Under the pieces are notes generated by a model. It worked only from the letters and a program-made list of their open reading frames with translations. It was not told where the DNA came from and did not search any database. The position numbers and the translations under genes are program-made. DNA of 9,548 bases from an uncultured Clostridia bacterium (lineage in GTDB: Bacteria; Bacillota; Clostridia; Christensenellales; CAG-917), in NCBI GenBank assembly GCA_900554085.1, contig USGA01000015.1:1-9548 (forward strand), given 5' to 3'. This document shows positions 1 through 6,521 of this stretch, piece by piece (the stretch's first letter is position 1; the number at the start of each line of letters is the position of its first letter).

Positions 1-162
1 GGGCCGATACAGGTTGAGGCGGTGCATAGGATTTCCGTCTTCGACATACGCGAATTCGGTCACCGCGACTCCGCCCACGGAGCGTTGAGTGGCAATGCGC
101 TTATTGTCGTGGTAAGCCATCTGGGCTCGCATTATCTTTGCCGCAAACCCCGCAAAACTCAT
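1..162 (-). CDS. Alpha/beta-hydrolase, acetyl-esterase type (5' partial, runs off left edge)
   Basis: Only the first 54 codons lie in the window, and the frame is open to position 1. The ATG (complement of 160-162) follows an ideal AGGAGG at 169-174 with a 6-nt spacer, so the start is secure. The visible protein has a short N-terminal segment (FAAKIMRAQM, residues 6-15), then the patch FAYVEDGNPMHRLNLYRP (37-54). The sequence DGNPMHxLNxYRP is the usual first beta-strand region of Aes/HSL-like esterases and lipases, just before the HGGG oxyanion motif. That motif and the catalytic Ser, Asp and His would lie outside the window, so activity cannot be judged. The gene diverges from tmRNA, has its own promoter and long leader, and is separate from the large operon to the right. 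Family assignment rests on this short stretch; general hydrolase is likely, exact substrate unknown. Confidence 0.7.
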   Translation of the reverse strand, partial: MSFAGFAAKIMRAQMAYHDNKRIATQRSVGGVAVTEFAYVEDGNPMHRLNLYRP

Positions 163-364
163 TGTTCTCCTCCTCGGGCGACGCCTTGTCTTTGCCGTAC
201 GTTCGCCGCTTTCACCACACTATTCCGCGCCCGTCTCCGCAAGAGCCGCCCGGCGCGACGCCGCTAAAAACATAGTTTATATGCTCAAAAACACAAACTA
301 AACCCGCATTTTTGCCAAAACAATTCCGACAAAACTTCAAGCGTTTCTATGCCCCGTTTATTGG
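163..364 (-). other. Long 5' leader of the left-edge esterase; no gene seen
   Basis: This stretch between the promoter and the esterase ATG has no supportable gene on either strand. The promoter-proximal half is AT-rich and the start-proximal half is GC-rich, with several short self-complementary GC blocks (for example GGCGTCGCGCC near 254-264). I did not recognise a known riboswitch or an intrinsic terminator. The length leaves room for regulation by RNA structure or an RNA-binding protein, but nothing specific is visible. Confidence 0.4.
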
Positions 365-393
365 ATTATACCACCCCGCACTTCGCCGCACAA
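365..393 (-). promoter_or_regulatory. Sigma-70-type promoter for the left-edge esterase
   Basis: On the minus strand there is TTGTGC (388-393), a 17-nt spacer, and a perfect TATAAT (365-370) preceded by TGG, giving an extended -10 (TGGTATAAT). Transcription would start near 358, leaving a leader of about 195 nt before the esterase ATG at 162. The -35 box matches consensus only in part, but the spacing and extended -10 are good. Confidence 0.65.
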
Positions 394-394
394 G

Positions 395-406
395 ACCGCC
401 CGCGGT
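395..406. promoter_or_regulatory. Inverted repeat between the two divergent promoters
   Basis: ACCGC-CC-GCGGT is a perfect 5+2+5 inverted repeat lying almost exactly between the -35 boxes of the minus-strand promoter (388-393) and the tmRNA promoter (415-420). It could be an operator for a dimeric regulator, but it is short and could arise by chance in GC-rich DNA. Confidence 0.25.
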
Positions 407-414
407 ATTTTCGC

Positions 415-442
415 TTGCCTTTCGATCATAATATGATATAAT
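415..442 (+). promoter_or_regulatory. Promoter of the tmRNA gene
   Basis: TTGCCT (415-420), a 16-nt spacer and a perfect TATAAT (437-442), with TGA directly before it, make an extended -10 (TGATATAAT). Transcription would start near 449. That puts about 36 nt of leader before the mature tmRNA 5' end at 485, to be removed by RNase P as usual for tmRNA. Confidence 0.75.
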
Positions 443-484
443 TCCAATTGCTCTCGGAACGACTTTGTTCGCTGTCGCTCCGAC

Positions 485-848
485 GGGGGTGTAACGGCTT
501 CGACATTCGGTTTGAGGCGGAGTAAGCATACCGCAGGCTCGTCTGCGTCAAAAACGGAACGCAAATAATTAAACGCGAACAAAAATTCTGAGAACTCCTC
601 TATGGAGTTCGCCCTCGCTGCATAATTTAGTCAGCGCGTCGCCGTCGGGTTTTCCGTTCCCCGACCAAGCGGCGTCATAAAAACGGACAACGCAATCCCA
701 GCGCCCGGTAAGATTGCTGTTTCACGGGCTCATCAATCCGCGGCTTGCCGTTGTGCCAAGGTGCGAAAAATCCAAACATCGGCTAAGTATGTAGAAAGCG
801 CCGTCAATGGTCGTCTGGACCGGGGTTCGACTCCCCGCACCTCCACCA
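485..848 (+). ncRNA. ssrA: Transfer-messenger RNA (one-piece tmRNA)
   Basis: tmRNA rescues ribosomes stalled on broken mRNAs, acting with SmpB. It enters the A site like alanyl-tRNA and then serves as template for a degradation tag. The 5' end GGGGGTG (485-491) pairs over 7 bp with CACCTCC (838-844), with one G-U pair, followed by A845 and an encoded CCA (846-848). The T arm is CGGGG-TTCGACT-CCCCG (821-837), and the conserved GGCTTCGACATT block follows the 5' acceptor strand. The 364-nt length is normal for one-piece bacterial tmRNA. Between the tRNA-like ends is a tag frame starting at GCG 575 and ending at TAA 623-625, then a structured region expected to hold the later pseudoknots. The gene is monocistronic, with its own promoter and terminator. 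Confidence 0.97.
575..625 (+). other. tmRNA tag reading frame (ANKNSENSSMEFALAA, stop)
   Basis: The resume codon is placed at GCG 575, because the preceding TTAAAC and the following GCGAAC match the usual pattern at tmRNA resume sites (compare TTAGTC-GCAAAC in E. coli). The frame encodes 16 residues, ANKNSENSSMEFALAA, and ends with TAA at 623-625; the charged alanine precedes these. ALAA is the typical ClpXP-recognised end in Firmicutes. An in-frame TAA at 566-568 lies just upstream. The tag frame holds a perfect 7-bp hairpin, GAACTCC (592-598) with GGAGTTC (604-610). Confidence 0.85.
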
Positions 849-852
849 CGCG

Positions 853-915
853 ATACTCGGTCGATTCTTTTTGTGCACCACAATGAGTTTCGGTCGGGTA
901 TTTTTTTTGTTTTTT
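853..915 (+). terminator. Intrinsic terminator of the tmRNA gene
   Basis: ATACTCGGTCGA (853-864) pairs with TCGGTCGGGTAT (890-901) over 12 positions including G-U pairs. The loop contains a second small hairpin (TTGTG/CACAA). The stem runs directly into a T tract, T901-T908, then G, then T910-T915. Confidence 0.85.
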
Positions 916-988
916 CAGATTGTATTTTGACAAATTCCCCCGCCCCTAACATTCTTGTTGCTGTCACTTGATGACAGGAAAAACGGGA

Positions 989-1198
989 TTACTCCTCGGA
1001 GGAAGCGGAATTTTTGCGGGATTTGCGCAGCCTTATCGCCTGTGCCATAGAAAAAGCGGACACCGTAACTATGAGAAACCACAAAAGCGAGCCCGTGACT
1101 TCGCTCACCGTGAGCATAACGCCGTTGACTCCGTCTCCGAAAGTGTTTATCAGCACGTATTGCAACGATATGACGGAAACCAAAGCGTCTTTGAAATA
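989..1198 (-). pseudogene. C-terminal remnant of a polytopic membrane protein
   Basis: About 70 codons ending in TAA (989-991) read like the tail of an integral membrane protein. They give a hydrophobic segment ALVSVISLQYVLINTF, the patch FGDG, then TGSLLWFLIVTVSAFSMAQAI and a basic-polar end (RLRKSRKNSASSEE). This layout, ALVSxxSLxxxxLxxFG followed by xxTG, a last helix and a K/R-rich tail, resembles uncharacterised multi-helix membrane proteins I know from Clostridia, which are much longer. The open frame continues upstream to 1519, but that part is not protein-like: it crosses a terminator hairpin and the end of the next gene. There is no start codon with an RBS at the front of the recognisable part, so it is called a truncated remnant. 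Family memory, not a search, supports this; a chance hydrophobic frame is possible. Confidence 0.42.
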
Positions 1199-1204
1199 AA
1201 CGTC

Positions 1205-1348
1205 GCGGATTATCCTGACGCCAACGAATACGCGCCTTACCTTTATGCGGGAATGCTTTTCAACGTCTCCGTCAAATGGCTTGACGACGGTTGCGCCGCG
1301 CCCGAAGACGAAATCGCGCGGACGATAGTGGACGCAATCTACCCTTAA
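1205..1348 (+). pseudogene. C-terminal remnant of a TetR-family regulator
   Basis: The last 47 codons before TAA 1346-1348 read DYPDANEYAPYLYAGMLFNV, then SVKWLDDGC, then a helix ending DEIARTIVDAIYP. The signature YxYAGMLxxxVxWLxDGCxxxxxEIARxIxxAI is the final ligand-domain helices of TetR regulators from Firmicutes. A TetR protein has about 180-200 residues with an N-terminal helix-turn-helix. Nothing like that is present upstream in any plus-strand frame. The frame stays open back to a TTG at 968, but those residues are the codon-aligned complement of the minus-strand membrane-protein remnant and do not look like protein. A small intact 126-residue protein starting at 968/971 cannot be excluded but looks unlikely. 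Confidence 0.45.
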
Positions 1349-1401
1349 CCCGCTCTCGCCACGAAGCCCGGATATACTGCCGTAACGTTTATGAACGTCA
1401 G

Positions 1402-1439
1402 GCGCAAAAACGCCGAACCGCAAAACGGATTCGGCGTTT
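1402..1439 (-). terminator. Terminator closing the glycoside operon (possibly bidirectional)
   Basis: AAACGCCGAA (1408-1417) pairs perfectly with TTCGGCGTTT (1430-1439), and CCG/CGG (1418-1420, 1426-1428) extends the stem around a bulged A1429. Read on the minus strand, the stem is followed by TTTTT then GCGC, which fits an intrinsic terminator 41 nt after the esterase stop. On the plus strand it is followed only by TGG and TTT, so termination from that side would be weak. Confidence 0.7.
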
Positions 1440-1479
1440 GGTTTCGGTTGCAATAACCGTTCGGTAAAAATTCTGCGAA

Positions 1480-2721
1480 TCAGGAGAAATATTCGCGGTA
1501 ATAAGGCGCCCTCCCCCACGGAGCGCCGTCGGTGCGAGGCACGCCGTCACGCGCAAACGCGCACACCGCGTCCGTCATACGGCGGGAAAGTTCGCGGTCG
1601 TCCTCTCCGAAAGGACGGTGCGAACGCGACAACGTACCGAAAACGTACCACAGGTCGGAGGAATGCCAGGCGCCTTTCCTGCCGCCGCCCGGCGGTTCTT
1701 TGGAAAACATATACTGCCAGCAATCGGCGGGAGACTTCACGGCGTAACTCTTTGCCGCGGAACGCATAAGCGGCGCAATCAGGTCTTCGGACGTCACTCC
1801 TATGAGCGCGGGCAGTTGCCCGTCCCGCCCGAACGACTCGTATCTCTCCTTTCGCGCAATCACCCCGTCCATTGCGGGAAGCACGGCAAGTTGCATAAGC
1901 GGCGACGAATTGAACGCCTTGTTCCACGCGTCGAAAAGTTCTTTTGCGCCGAGCGTTTTCAGTTCCGCAAACGATTGTACGCCCGCACACCTGACCGTCT
2001 TTTCGGCAAGCCGCGCGGTAAGACGAGCGTTATGCGGACGGAACACTCCTTTGACGAAACCGCCGCCGCTCATCATAAACACTCTTTTAACAAGCGCTTT
2101 CACCCCGTCGTCGAGAGCGAGTATCTGCGTGGAAATCGCCCCCGCGCTCTGTCCCGAGAGGGTCACGTTGTCGGGGTCGCCCCCGAATGCGGAGATGTTC
2201 TCGTTCACCCACCTCAGCGCGGCAATCTGGTCGTGAAGACCGAGGTTATACGGCACGCTTCCGTCGGAGACGAACCCGAACACGTTGAGGCGGTAATTTA
2301 CGGTGACGAGCGTCACTCCTCTCTTGCAGATTTCCTCTCCGTTGAAGGGCAATTCGTCGGAACTGCCGTGCGCAAACGCGCCGCCGTGCAAAAAGACCAG
2401 CACGGGAGATTTTTGCGCGTCGACGGGAGCGAAAACGTTGAGGCGCAGACAATCCTCTCCATACGCGAAAGAAAGTCCGCGGCGGAATTCGTTGTAATAA
2501 AAAGGCGAAAGCACGCTTTCGTCGTAATACGCCCTCCCCTGCGGACAACATTGCCCGAACACGAGTGCGTCGGCGACGCCGTCCCAGGTCCTCTTTTCGG
2601 GGACGCAGAAACGCTCCGCCGAAGCGTACGGCACGCCGCGAAACACTTTCATTCCGCGCTCGATGCTGCCGCGCACGGCACCGCAAGGCGGAGTCGCAAT
2701 GCAAAATTCTTTCTGTTCCAT
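1480..2721 (-). CDS. Type-B carboxylesterase (alpha/beta-hydrolase)
   Basis: A predicted ester hydrolase of the cholinesterase/carboxylesterase type-B family, 413 residues with no signal peptide seen, so probably cytoplasmic. Family landmarks appear in order: FRGVPYA (27-33), EDCLRLNV (89-96), the oxyanion loop HGGAF (112-116), the nucleophile elbow GQSAG with Ser192 after FGGDPDNVTL, the likely acidic residue Glu312 (VTSEDL), and His353 in GAWHSSDLWYVFG. The triad is therefore complete. The protein is shorter than the usual 480-550 residues, mainly in the middle and C-terminal part. The ATG at 2721 is preferred over a GTG at 2787 because the first family motif follows closely, while the extra 22 codons would translate a 16-bp hairpin; its RBS is weak (GGAA). 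Last gene of the operon. It may remove acyl groups from the imported glycoside, but the substrate is unknown. Confidence 0.9.
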   Translation of the reverse strand: MEQKEFCIATPPCGAVRGSIERGMKVFRGVPYASAERFCVPEKRTWDGVADALVFGQCCPQGRAYYDESVLSPFYYNEFRRGLSFAYGEDCLRLNVFAPVDAQKSPVLVFLHGGAFAHGSSDELPFNGEEICKRGVTLVTVNYRLNVFGFVSDGSVPYNLGLHDQIAALRWVNENISAFGGDPDNVTLSGQSAGAISTQILALDDGVKALVKRVFMMSGGGFVKGVFRPHNARLTARLAEKTVRCAGVQSFAELKTLGAKELFDAWNKAFNSSPLMQLAVLPAMDGVIARKERYESFGRDGQLPALIGVTSEDLIAPLMRSAAKSYAVKSPADCWQYMFSKEPPGGGRKGAWHSSDLWYVFGTLSRSHRPFGEDDRELSRRMTDAVCAFARDGVPRTDGAPWGRAPYYREYFS

Positions 2722-2740
2722 AGATTCCGTATGTACGCCC

Positions 2741-2776
2741 GCAACCGCCCGCCCGATTTTCGGGCGGGCGGATTGC
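2741..2776 (-). promoter_or_regulatory. Strong intercistronic hairpin between symporter and esterase genes
   Basis: CCGCCCGCCCGA (2745-2756) and TCGGGCGGGCGG (2760-2771) form a perfect 12-bp stem with a 3-nt loop. GCAA/TTGC (2741-2744, 2773-2776) adds 4 bp across a bulged A2772. There is no T tract, so this is not a standard terminator. It fits an mRNA-stabilising or attenuating hairpin protecting the 3' end of the symporter message. Confidence 0.65.
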
Positions 2777-2783
2777 CCGGGAC

Positions 2784-4460
2784 TCACTTTTCCTCGGATT
2801 CGACGTCCTTCCCCGCCGAGGGGTCTTCCGTTTCAAAGGAAACCGCGACGGGAACTCCTTCCATATCGTCGGGGAACTCGGGCACGTCGCTTATACCCGC
2901 GTCACCCATAACGCGCTGCCCCTGTATGCCGATTTCGCCCGCTTCGTAATGACGGCGCAAAGTCTCTTCCTTCTCGACCTGCAGTTGTGCCACGCGCTTC
3001 TTGGACAGCGGGCACCACACGAAGAGAATGAGCGCCATTATTCCGAACAGCACGGCGGGAATTATGGTCGCCATATCGTACATAACCGACAAGGTTTCGG
3101 CACTCTGCACCGAGCCCTTGGCGGTCTCGTAATTCATTGCGAGCAACGCGCCGTTGACTGCGACCGCGGCAATGACCTGACCGAGTTTGCGGAAGAACAT
3201 AAAGGCGGAATAGGAAGTACCGTCCTCGCGCATACCCGTTTTGACCTCGATGTCGTCGATTGCGTCCGTTGCCATAGACCACACCTGCAGTATGATGAAC
3301 GCCTGTCCGCAACCGCTGAGGAAGCAAAGAACGAGGAACAGCCACCACGCGTCGGGCATTGCGCCCTTGCAGGCGAACATAATGAGATTGGCGGCGGCCG
3401 CCACCGCTATACCGACGGCGCATATCTCTTTCTTGCCGAACCTGCGCACCAGTTTGGGAGTGAAGAACATCAGTATCGCCATAGGCGCGTAAGTGCAGAC
3501 CGTGGCGACGGTGTTCATCCAGTTCTTGCCGAAGAAATCGTCGAAAAGATACAGGTAGTAACTGGTCGTGAACATCTGCGCGGCAAGCAGCAACATAGAC
3601 GCGCAACTGACCGAGATGAAGGCACGGTTCCTGGACAAGGTTTTTATTATGCGCAAAGTCTCGCCCTTTTCACGCCTGGGGGCGGGTGCGGTGTTGACGC
3701 GTTCCTTGTTGAAGCGGAACGCCACCATAAGCATAACGAACGACAACAGCGACAGCACGATAACGCCGATAAGCACGGGCAGGTACTGCATATCCTGAAT
3801 GACTCTGCCGTTTTCGCCTATGACGGGCTGACCGTCGACCATTCTGTCCGCATAACAGAAGGACGCAATCAGAATGACGGGAAGACTGCCCACGCCCGCG
3901 CCGACGGAGCGGAACACCGAAAGTTTGGTGCGCTCCTTTTCGTCCGTGGTGACGACGGAAGCGAGAGAGCCGTAGGGAATCTGAAGCGCCGTATAGCACA
4001 TTCCGAACAGCACGTAAGTTACCGTGGCGTAAACCATCATACCCACGCTGCCCTCTTCCATTCCGGGCCACTTGACGAACATAAGAATGGACGCAATCGT
4101 AAGCGGTACGGAAGCGTACAGGAACCACGGGCGGTATCTGCCCCACCTGCTGACCTTGATGGTGTCGGCGATACGTCCCATAATGGGGTCGTTGATGGCG
4201 TCCCATATACGCGCGCCGACCATCATCAGCATTATGAAGAGCGGCCCGAGCCCGAAGATGTCGGTGTAGAACTTCTGCAACAGAGAAGTGACCAGACCGA
4301 ACACCAGACAACAGGCGGTGTCGCCCAGGGCGTAGCCGATGTAATCGGGCATTTTCAACCCCGACGAACGGGCGATGAAACTTTTGTTTTCGCCCGATTC
4401 GGCGGTCGCGCCGTCCGCGCTCACGGCGACTTCGGCGACTTCACTGACGTTTTCACTCAT
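2784..4460 (-). CDS. GPH-family glycoside:cation symporter (MelB/YihO-like MFS)
   Basis: A 558-residue inner-membrane transporter predicted to import a glycoside with Na+ or H+. A polar N-terminal extension (1-36) leads into MPDYIGYALGDTACCLVFGL, the typical GPH first helix. Helix 2 carries ARIWDAINDPIMG; Asp87 and Asp91 match MelB Asp55 and Asp59, which bind the coupling cation. It is followed by SRWGRYRPW, the conserved 2-3 loop, and further hydrophobic segments consistent with 12 helices. After the last helix (ending near FVWCPL) is an unusually long, acidic tail of about 73 residues. ATG at 4460 follows AAAGGGG with a short spacer. It sits directly after the GH31 gene, as YihO-type symporters often sit beside YihQ-type hydrolases. 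The exact substrate cannot be read from sequence. Confidence 0.93.
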   Translation of the reverse strand: MSENVSEVAEVAVSADGATAESGENKSFIARSSGLKMPDYIGYALGDTACCLVFGLVTSLLQKFYTDIFGLGPLFIMLMMVGARIWDAINDPIMGRIADTIKVSRWGRYRPWFLYASVPLTIASILMFVKWPGMEEGSVGMMVYATVTYVLFGMCYTALQIPYGSLASVVTTDEKERTKLSVFRSVGAGVGSLPVILIASFCYADRMVDGQPVIGENGRVIQDMQYLPVLIGVIVLSLLSFVMLMVAFRFNKERVNTAPAPRREKGETLRIIKTLSRNRAFISVSCASMLLLAAQMFTTSYYLYLFDDFFGKNWMNTVATVCTYAPMAILMFFTPKLVRRFGKKEICAVGIAVAAAANLIMFACKGAMPDAWWLFLVLCFLSGCGQAFIILQVWSMATDAIDDIEVKTGMREDGTSYSAFMFFRKLGQVIAAVAVNGALLAMNYETAKGSVQSAETLSVMYDMATIIPAVLFGIMALILFVWCPLSKKRVAQLQVEKEETLRRHYEAGEIGIQGQRVMGDAGISDVPEFPDDMEGVPVAVSFETEDPSAGKDVESEEK

Positions 4461-4487
4461 AATTTACCCCTTTCCGCCGCTATGCGG
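4458..4487 (-). repeat. Leader element copy 1 (before the symporter gene)
   Basis: On the minus strand this reads CCGCATAGCGGCGGAAAGGG, then GTAAATT, then ATGAG. It matches the element in front of the GH31 gene (6517-6547) almost base for base, with two substitutions and one indel. Each copy has a small stem, then a G-rich ribosome binding site, then AAATT and the start codon. Confidence 0.55.
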
Positions 4488-4547
4488 CGATTTTGTACCT
4501 GATCAGCGCGCGACGCGCCCGTACGCGGGTGCTCCCGCAAAACCGCT
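4461..4547 (-). promoter_or_regulatory. Hairpin-rich spacer between GH31 and symporter genes
   Basis: This is the widest gap inside the operon (87 nt). Three perfect small stems follow each other: GCGGG/CCCGC (4525-4538), GCGCG/CGCGC (4506-4518) and CGCCGC/GCGGCG (4475-4489). The last one ends two bases before the AAAGGGG ribosome binding site (4467-4473). No convincing promoter and no T tract were seen. It may tune processing, stability or translation of the symporter message. Confidence 0.45.
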
Positions 4548-6521
4548 TCACAATGTTATCTTCGCAAACAGCGAGGCAAATTCGCTGTTCTGCCTGTAGA
4601 ATGCCACGGGTCTGCCGAGCGGCGCGGAGACCGTAATCCTCTTTCCGCCCGCCGCTCTCTCGCCGTCGAAGAATTTTACCCAGTCGCCCTGCGGCAGTGT
4701 GACCGTCCTGTCTTTGGCACCCTCCGTAACGACGGGTGCGACGAACACGTCAGACCCGAGCAGATACGCGTAGTCTTCCGAGTGCTGCGAGAAATCCCCG
4801 CTTTCGTAGAAGTCGGGACGCATAACGGGTATGCCCTGCCGCGCTTCGTCCATACACCTGACAAGATAAGGGGCGAGTGCGGCGTGCACCCGCGAAAGCG
4901 ACGCGGTTATTTTCACCGTCCGCTCGTCGTACGGCTGAACGTTCACGTCGGGGCGAATGGTCTCGTGCGAACGCATAAGCGGCGAAAACGCGTTCATCTC
5001 GGTCCACCTGACCAGAAGTTCCGGACTGCGGACGAGCGAGGCGAAACTTATGAACCCGCCGACGTCGCTGTGTACTGCCGCAAACCCGGAAAATCCGAGG
5101 TTGAACGTGGCGGGAATAACGCACGGCATACCGTAGTCGCGCGTGAAATCCGTGTGTTGGTCGCCGTTCCACATAACCGTGGAATACTCCTGCACTCCAT
5201 TGTAACCCGAACGGGTGAAAAAGAAAACGTCTTTCCCGCGCGGGTGCGAATCGACCGCCTCGCGATTTATTTTCGCCCACAGAACGGGCCATTCGTTGTG
5301 CATTTCGGCAGGGTCGCCGCTGTGAAGCACGCTGTCCACGGGCAGATATTCCCCGAAGTCCGCCATATAGCCGTCCACTCCGCGGTCGAGCATATTTTTC
5401 TTTATCAGGGTCTCTTTTATGAATTCGGCCGCCGCGGGGTTCGTGAGGTCGAGCATACCCGCGTCGAACGTGGTGGACTTGATGTGGTATATCTCGCCTT
5501 TGACGTTGCGAATGAGCATTCCTTTTTCGGCACACTCGTTATAAAGTCTGCCCCCCTTGACAAGGTAAGGATTTATGTACGCCAGGAAGCGCACCCCTTT
5601 TTCGTGCAACGCGCGCACGGTATCGTCGAAATTCGGATATAGTTTTTCGTCGGCTTCCCAGTTCCAGTAAACCTGCTTGCCGACGGCGGTCACTTTTCTG
5701 CCGCTCCAGTCCTGAGACCACACTCCGCACACTTTAACGTCGTTTTTGAGCAGATAATCAACCTTTTCCGTCACGCGAGCCGAACCGCCCTGCACGGCGA
5801 CTATCATTCCGTCGTGGCACCATTCCGGCAGGCGGACGTTCGAGGGAGTGTGCCGCGCAAGCGACTTCGCCACGCTCGCGAAATCCGCACCCGCCGTGAA
5901 AAACACGCTTTTCGGGCACTCCGCGAAACGGAACACGGAAACGTCGTCCGAGGTGAAATCCGCGACACCGTACGAGGACGTTTCAAAACGCAGCGCGTAT
6001 TTTCCGCTGCTGGTGTAGGTGCTCATAGGGCTGTAGGTGCGAATGTAGGAATGGGGTTTTTCCTTGTAGGGAACGAATTTGAAAACAGTTTTCAGAACGA
6101 CGGGCGGCACCACTATATGTTCGGAGACGAGGTTGACTATTTTCTCCCCTTTCATATTCAATTGCCTGAACTGTTCGCCGCCGCCGAATATGCCTTCGCC
6201 CGTAACCGCGGCAAAACGCATTTCCGTCATAAACCTGCCGTTCGGGCGGAAATTTATGTTCAGCCCGCCGCAGTCTTCCGAAAAAGAAAGTTCGACTGCG
6301 TATCCGCCTCCCGAGAACGACAACACGTCGCCCGAGGCGCCGTCGAGCATAAGCGGCGTGCGCTTGCCGCGCTTTTCTTTCACTTTGAAACTGCCGTGAG
6401 ATGAACGGTAGGAAACCTTGCCGTCCGTAACGGTGACGAACGGATTTTGCGGGGTGTGTTCAAACACCTTTCTTCCGCCGTAAAACAAAGTTACGGCGTC
6501 ACCCTGTCGTATGAGTCTCAT
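4548..6521 (-). CDS. GH31 alpha-glycosidase, YihQ-related clade
   Basis: A 657-residue retaining alpha-glycoside hydrolase, no signal peptide, so intracellular. After an N-terminal beta-domain (about 1-225) the catalytic barrel shows VCGVWSQDWSG (264-274), KQVYWNWE (282-289), AYINPY (314-319), nucleophile Asp388 in GYMADFGEYLP, acid/base Asp454 in MWNGDQ, HSDVGGF (484-490), and RSHE (517-520). These align closely with E. coli YihQ, the sulfoquinovosidase, including MADFGEYLP. However, YihQ Arg301 and Tyr508, which contact the sulfonate, correspond to Gln283 and Phe490; Gln288 and Trp304 are kept (Gln270, Trp286). A non-sulfonated alpha-glycoside is therefore the likelier substrate. ATG 6521 is chosen over 6542 because AGGGGG lies 6 nt upstream. 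It overlaps the EamA gene by 23 nt. Confidence 0.93.
   Translation of the reverse strand: MRLIRQGDAVTLFYGGRKVFEHTPQNPFVTVTDGKVSYRSSHGSFKVKEKRGKRTPLMLDGASGDVLSFSGGGYAVELSFSEDCGGLNINFRPNGRFMTEMRFAAVTGEGIFGGGEQFRQLNMKGEKIVNLVSEHIVVPPVVLKTVFKFVPYKEKPHSYIRTYSPMSTYTSSGKYALRFETSSYGVADFTSDDVSVFRFAECPKSVFFTAGADFASVAKSLARHTPSNVRLPEWCHDGMIVAVQGGSARVTEKVDYLLKNDVKVCGVWSQDWSGRKVTAVGKQVYWNWEADEKLYPNFDDTVRALHEKGVRFLAYINPYLVKGGRLYNECAEKGMLIRNVKGEIYHIKSTTFDAGMLDLTNPAAAEFIKETLIKKNMLDRGVDGYMADFGEYLPVDSVLHSGDPAEMHNEWPVLWAKINREAVDSHPRGKDVFFFTRSGYNGVQEYSTVMWNGDQHTDFTRDYGMPCVIPATFNLGFSGFAAVHSDVGGFISFASLVRSPELLVRWTEMNAFSPLMRSHETIRPDVNVQPYDERTVKITASLSRVHAALAPYLVRCMDEARQGIPVMRPDFYESGDFSQHSEDYAYLLGSDVFVAPVVTEGAKDRTVTLPQGDWVKFFDGERAAGGKRITVSAPLGRPVAFYRQNSEFASLFAKITL

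Noticed and set aside
22..267. 81-residue plus-strand open frame at the left edge
   Set aside because: It overlaps the antisense of the partial esterase and runs into its leader; low-complexity Arg-rich ending and no family signal.
968..1348. Intact 126-residue plus-strand protein
   Set aside because: Only the last 47 residues look like protein (TetR tail); the first part is the codon-aligned complement of a more protein-like minus-strand frame, and the start is weak.
1402..1439. Strong plus-strand terminator for the TetR remnant
   Set aside because: The stem works in both directions, but the plus-strand side lacks a T tract; it is assigned to the minus-strand operon.
1618..2949. 443-residue plus-strand open frame opposite the esterase gene
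   Set aside because: It lies opposite the type-B esterase, is rich in Arg and His, has no recognisable motif, and the minus-strand gene has a full catalytic triad.
2949..4502. 517-residue plus-strand open frame opposite the symporter gene
   Set aside because: Composition (very His, Arg and Gln rich) is that of an antisense frame, while the minus strand encodes a clear 12-helix GPH transporter.
4490..4547. Internal promoter in the gap before the symporter gene
   Set aside because: A TACAAA box is present on the minus strand but has no -35-like sequence at a fitting distance.
4548..6521. Naming the GH31 gene yihQ (sulfoquinovosidase)
   Set aside because: Two sulfonate-contact positions differ (Gln283 and Phe490), and no sulfosugar-processing gene is in the window.
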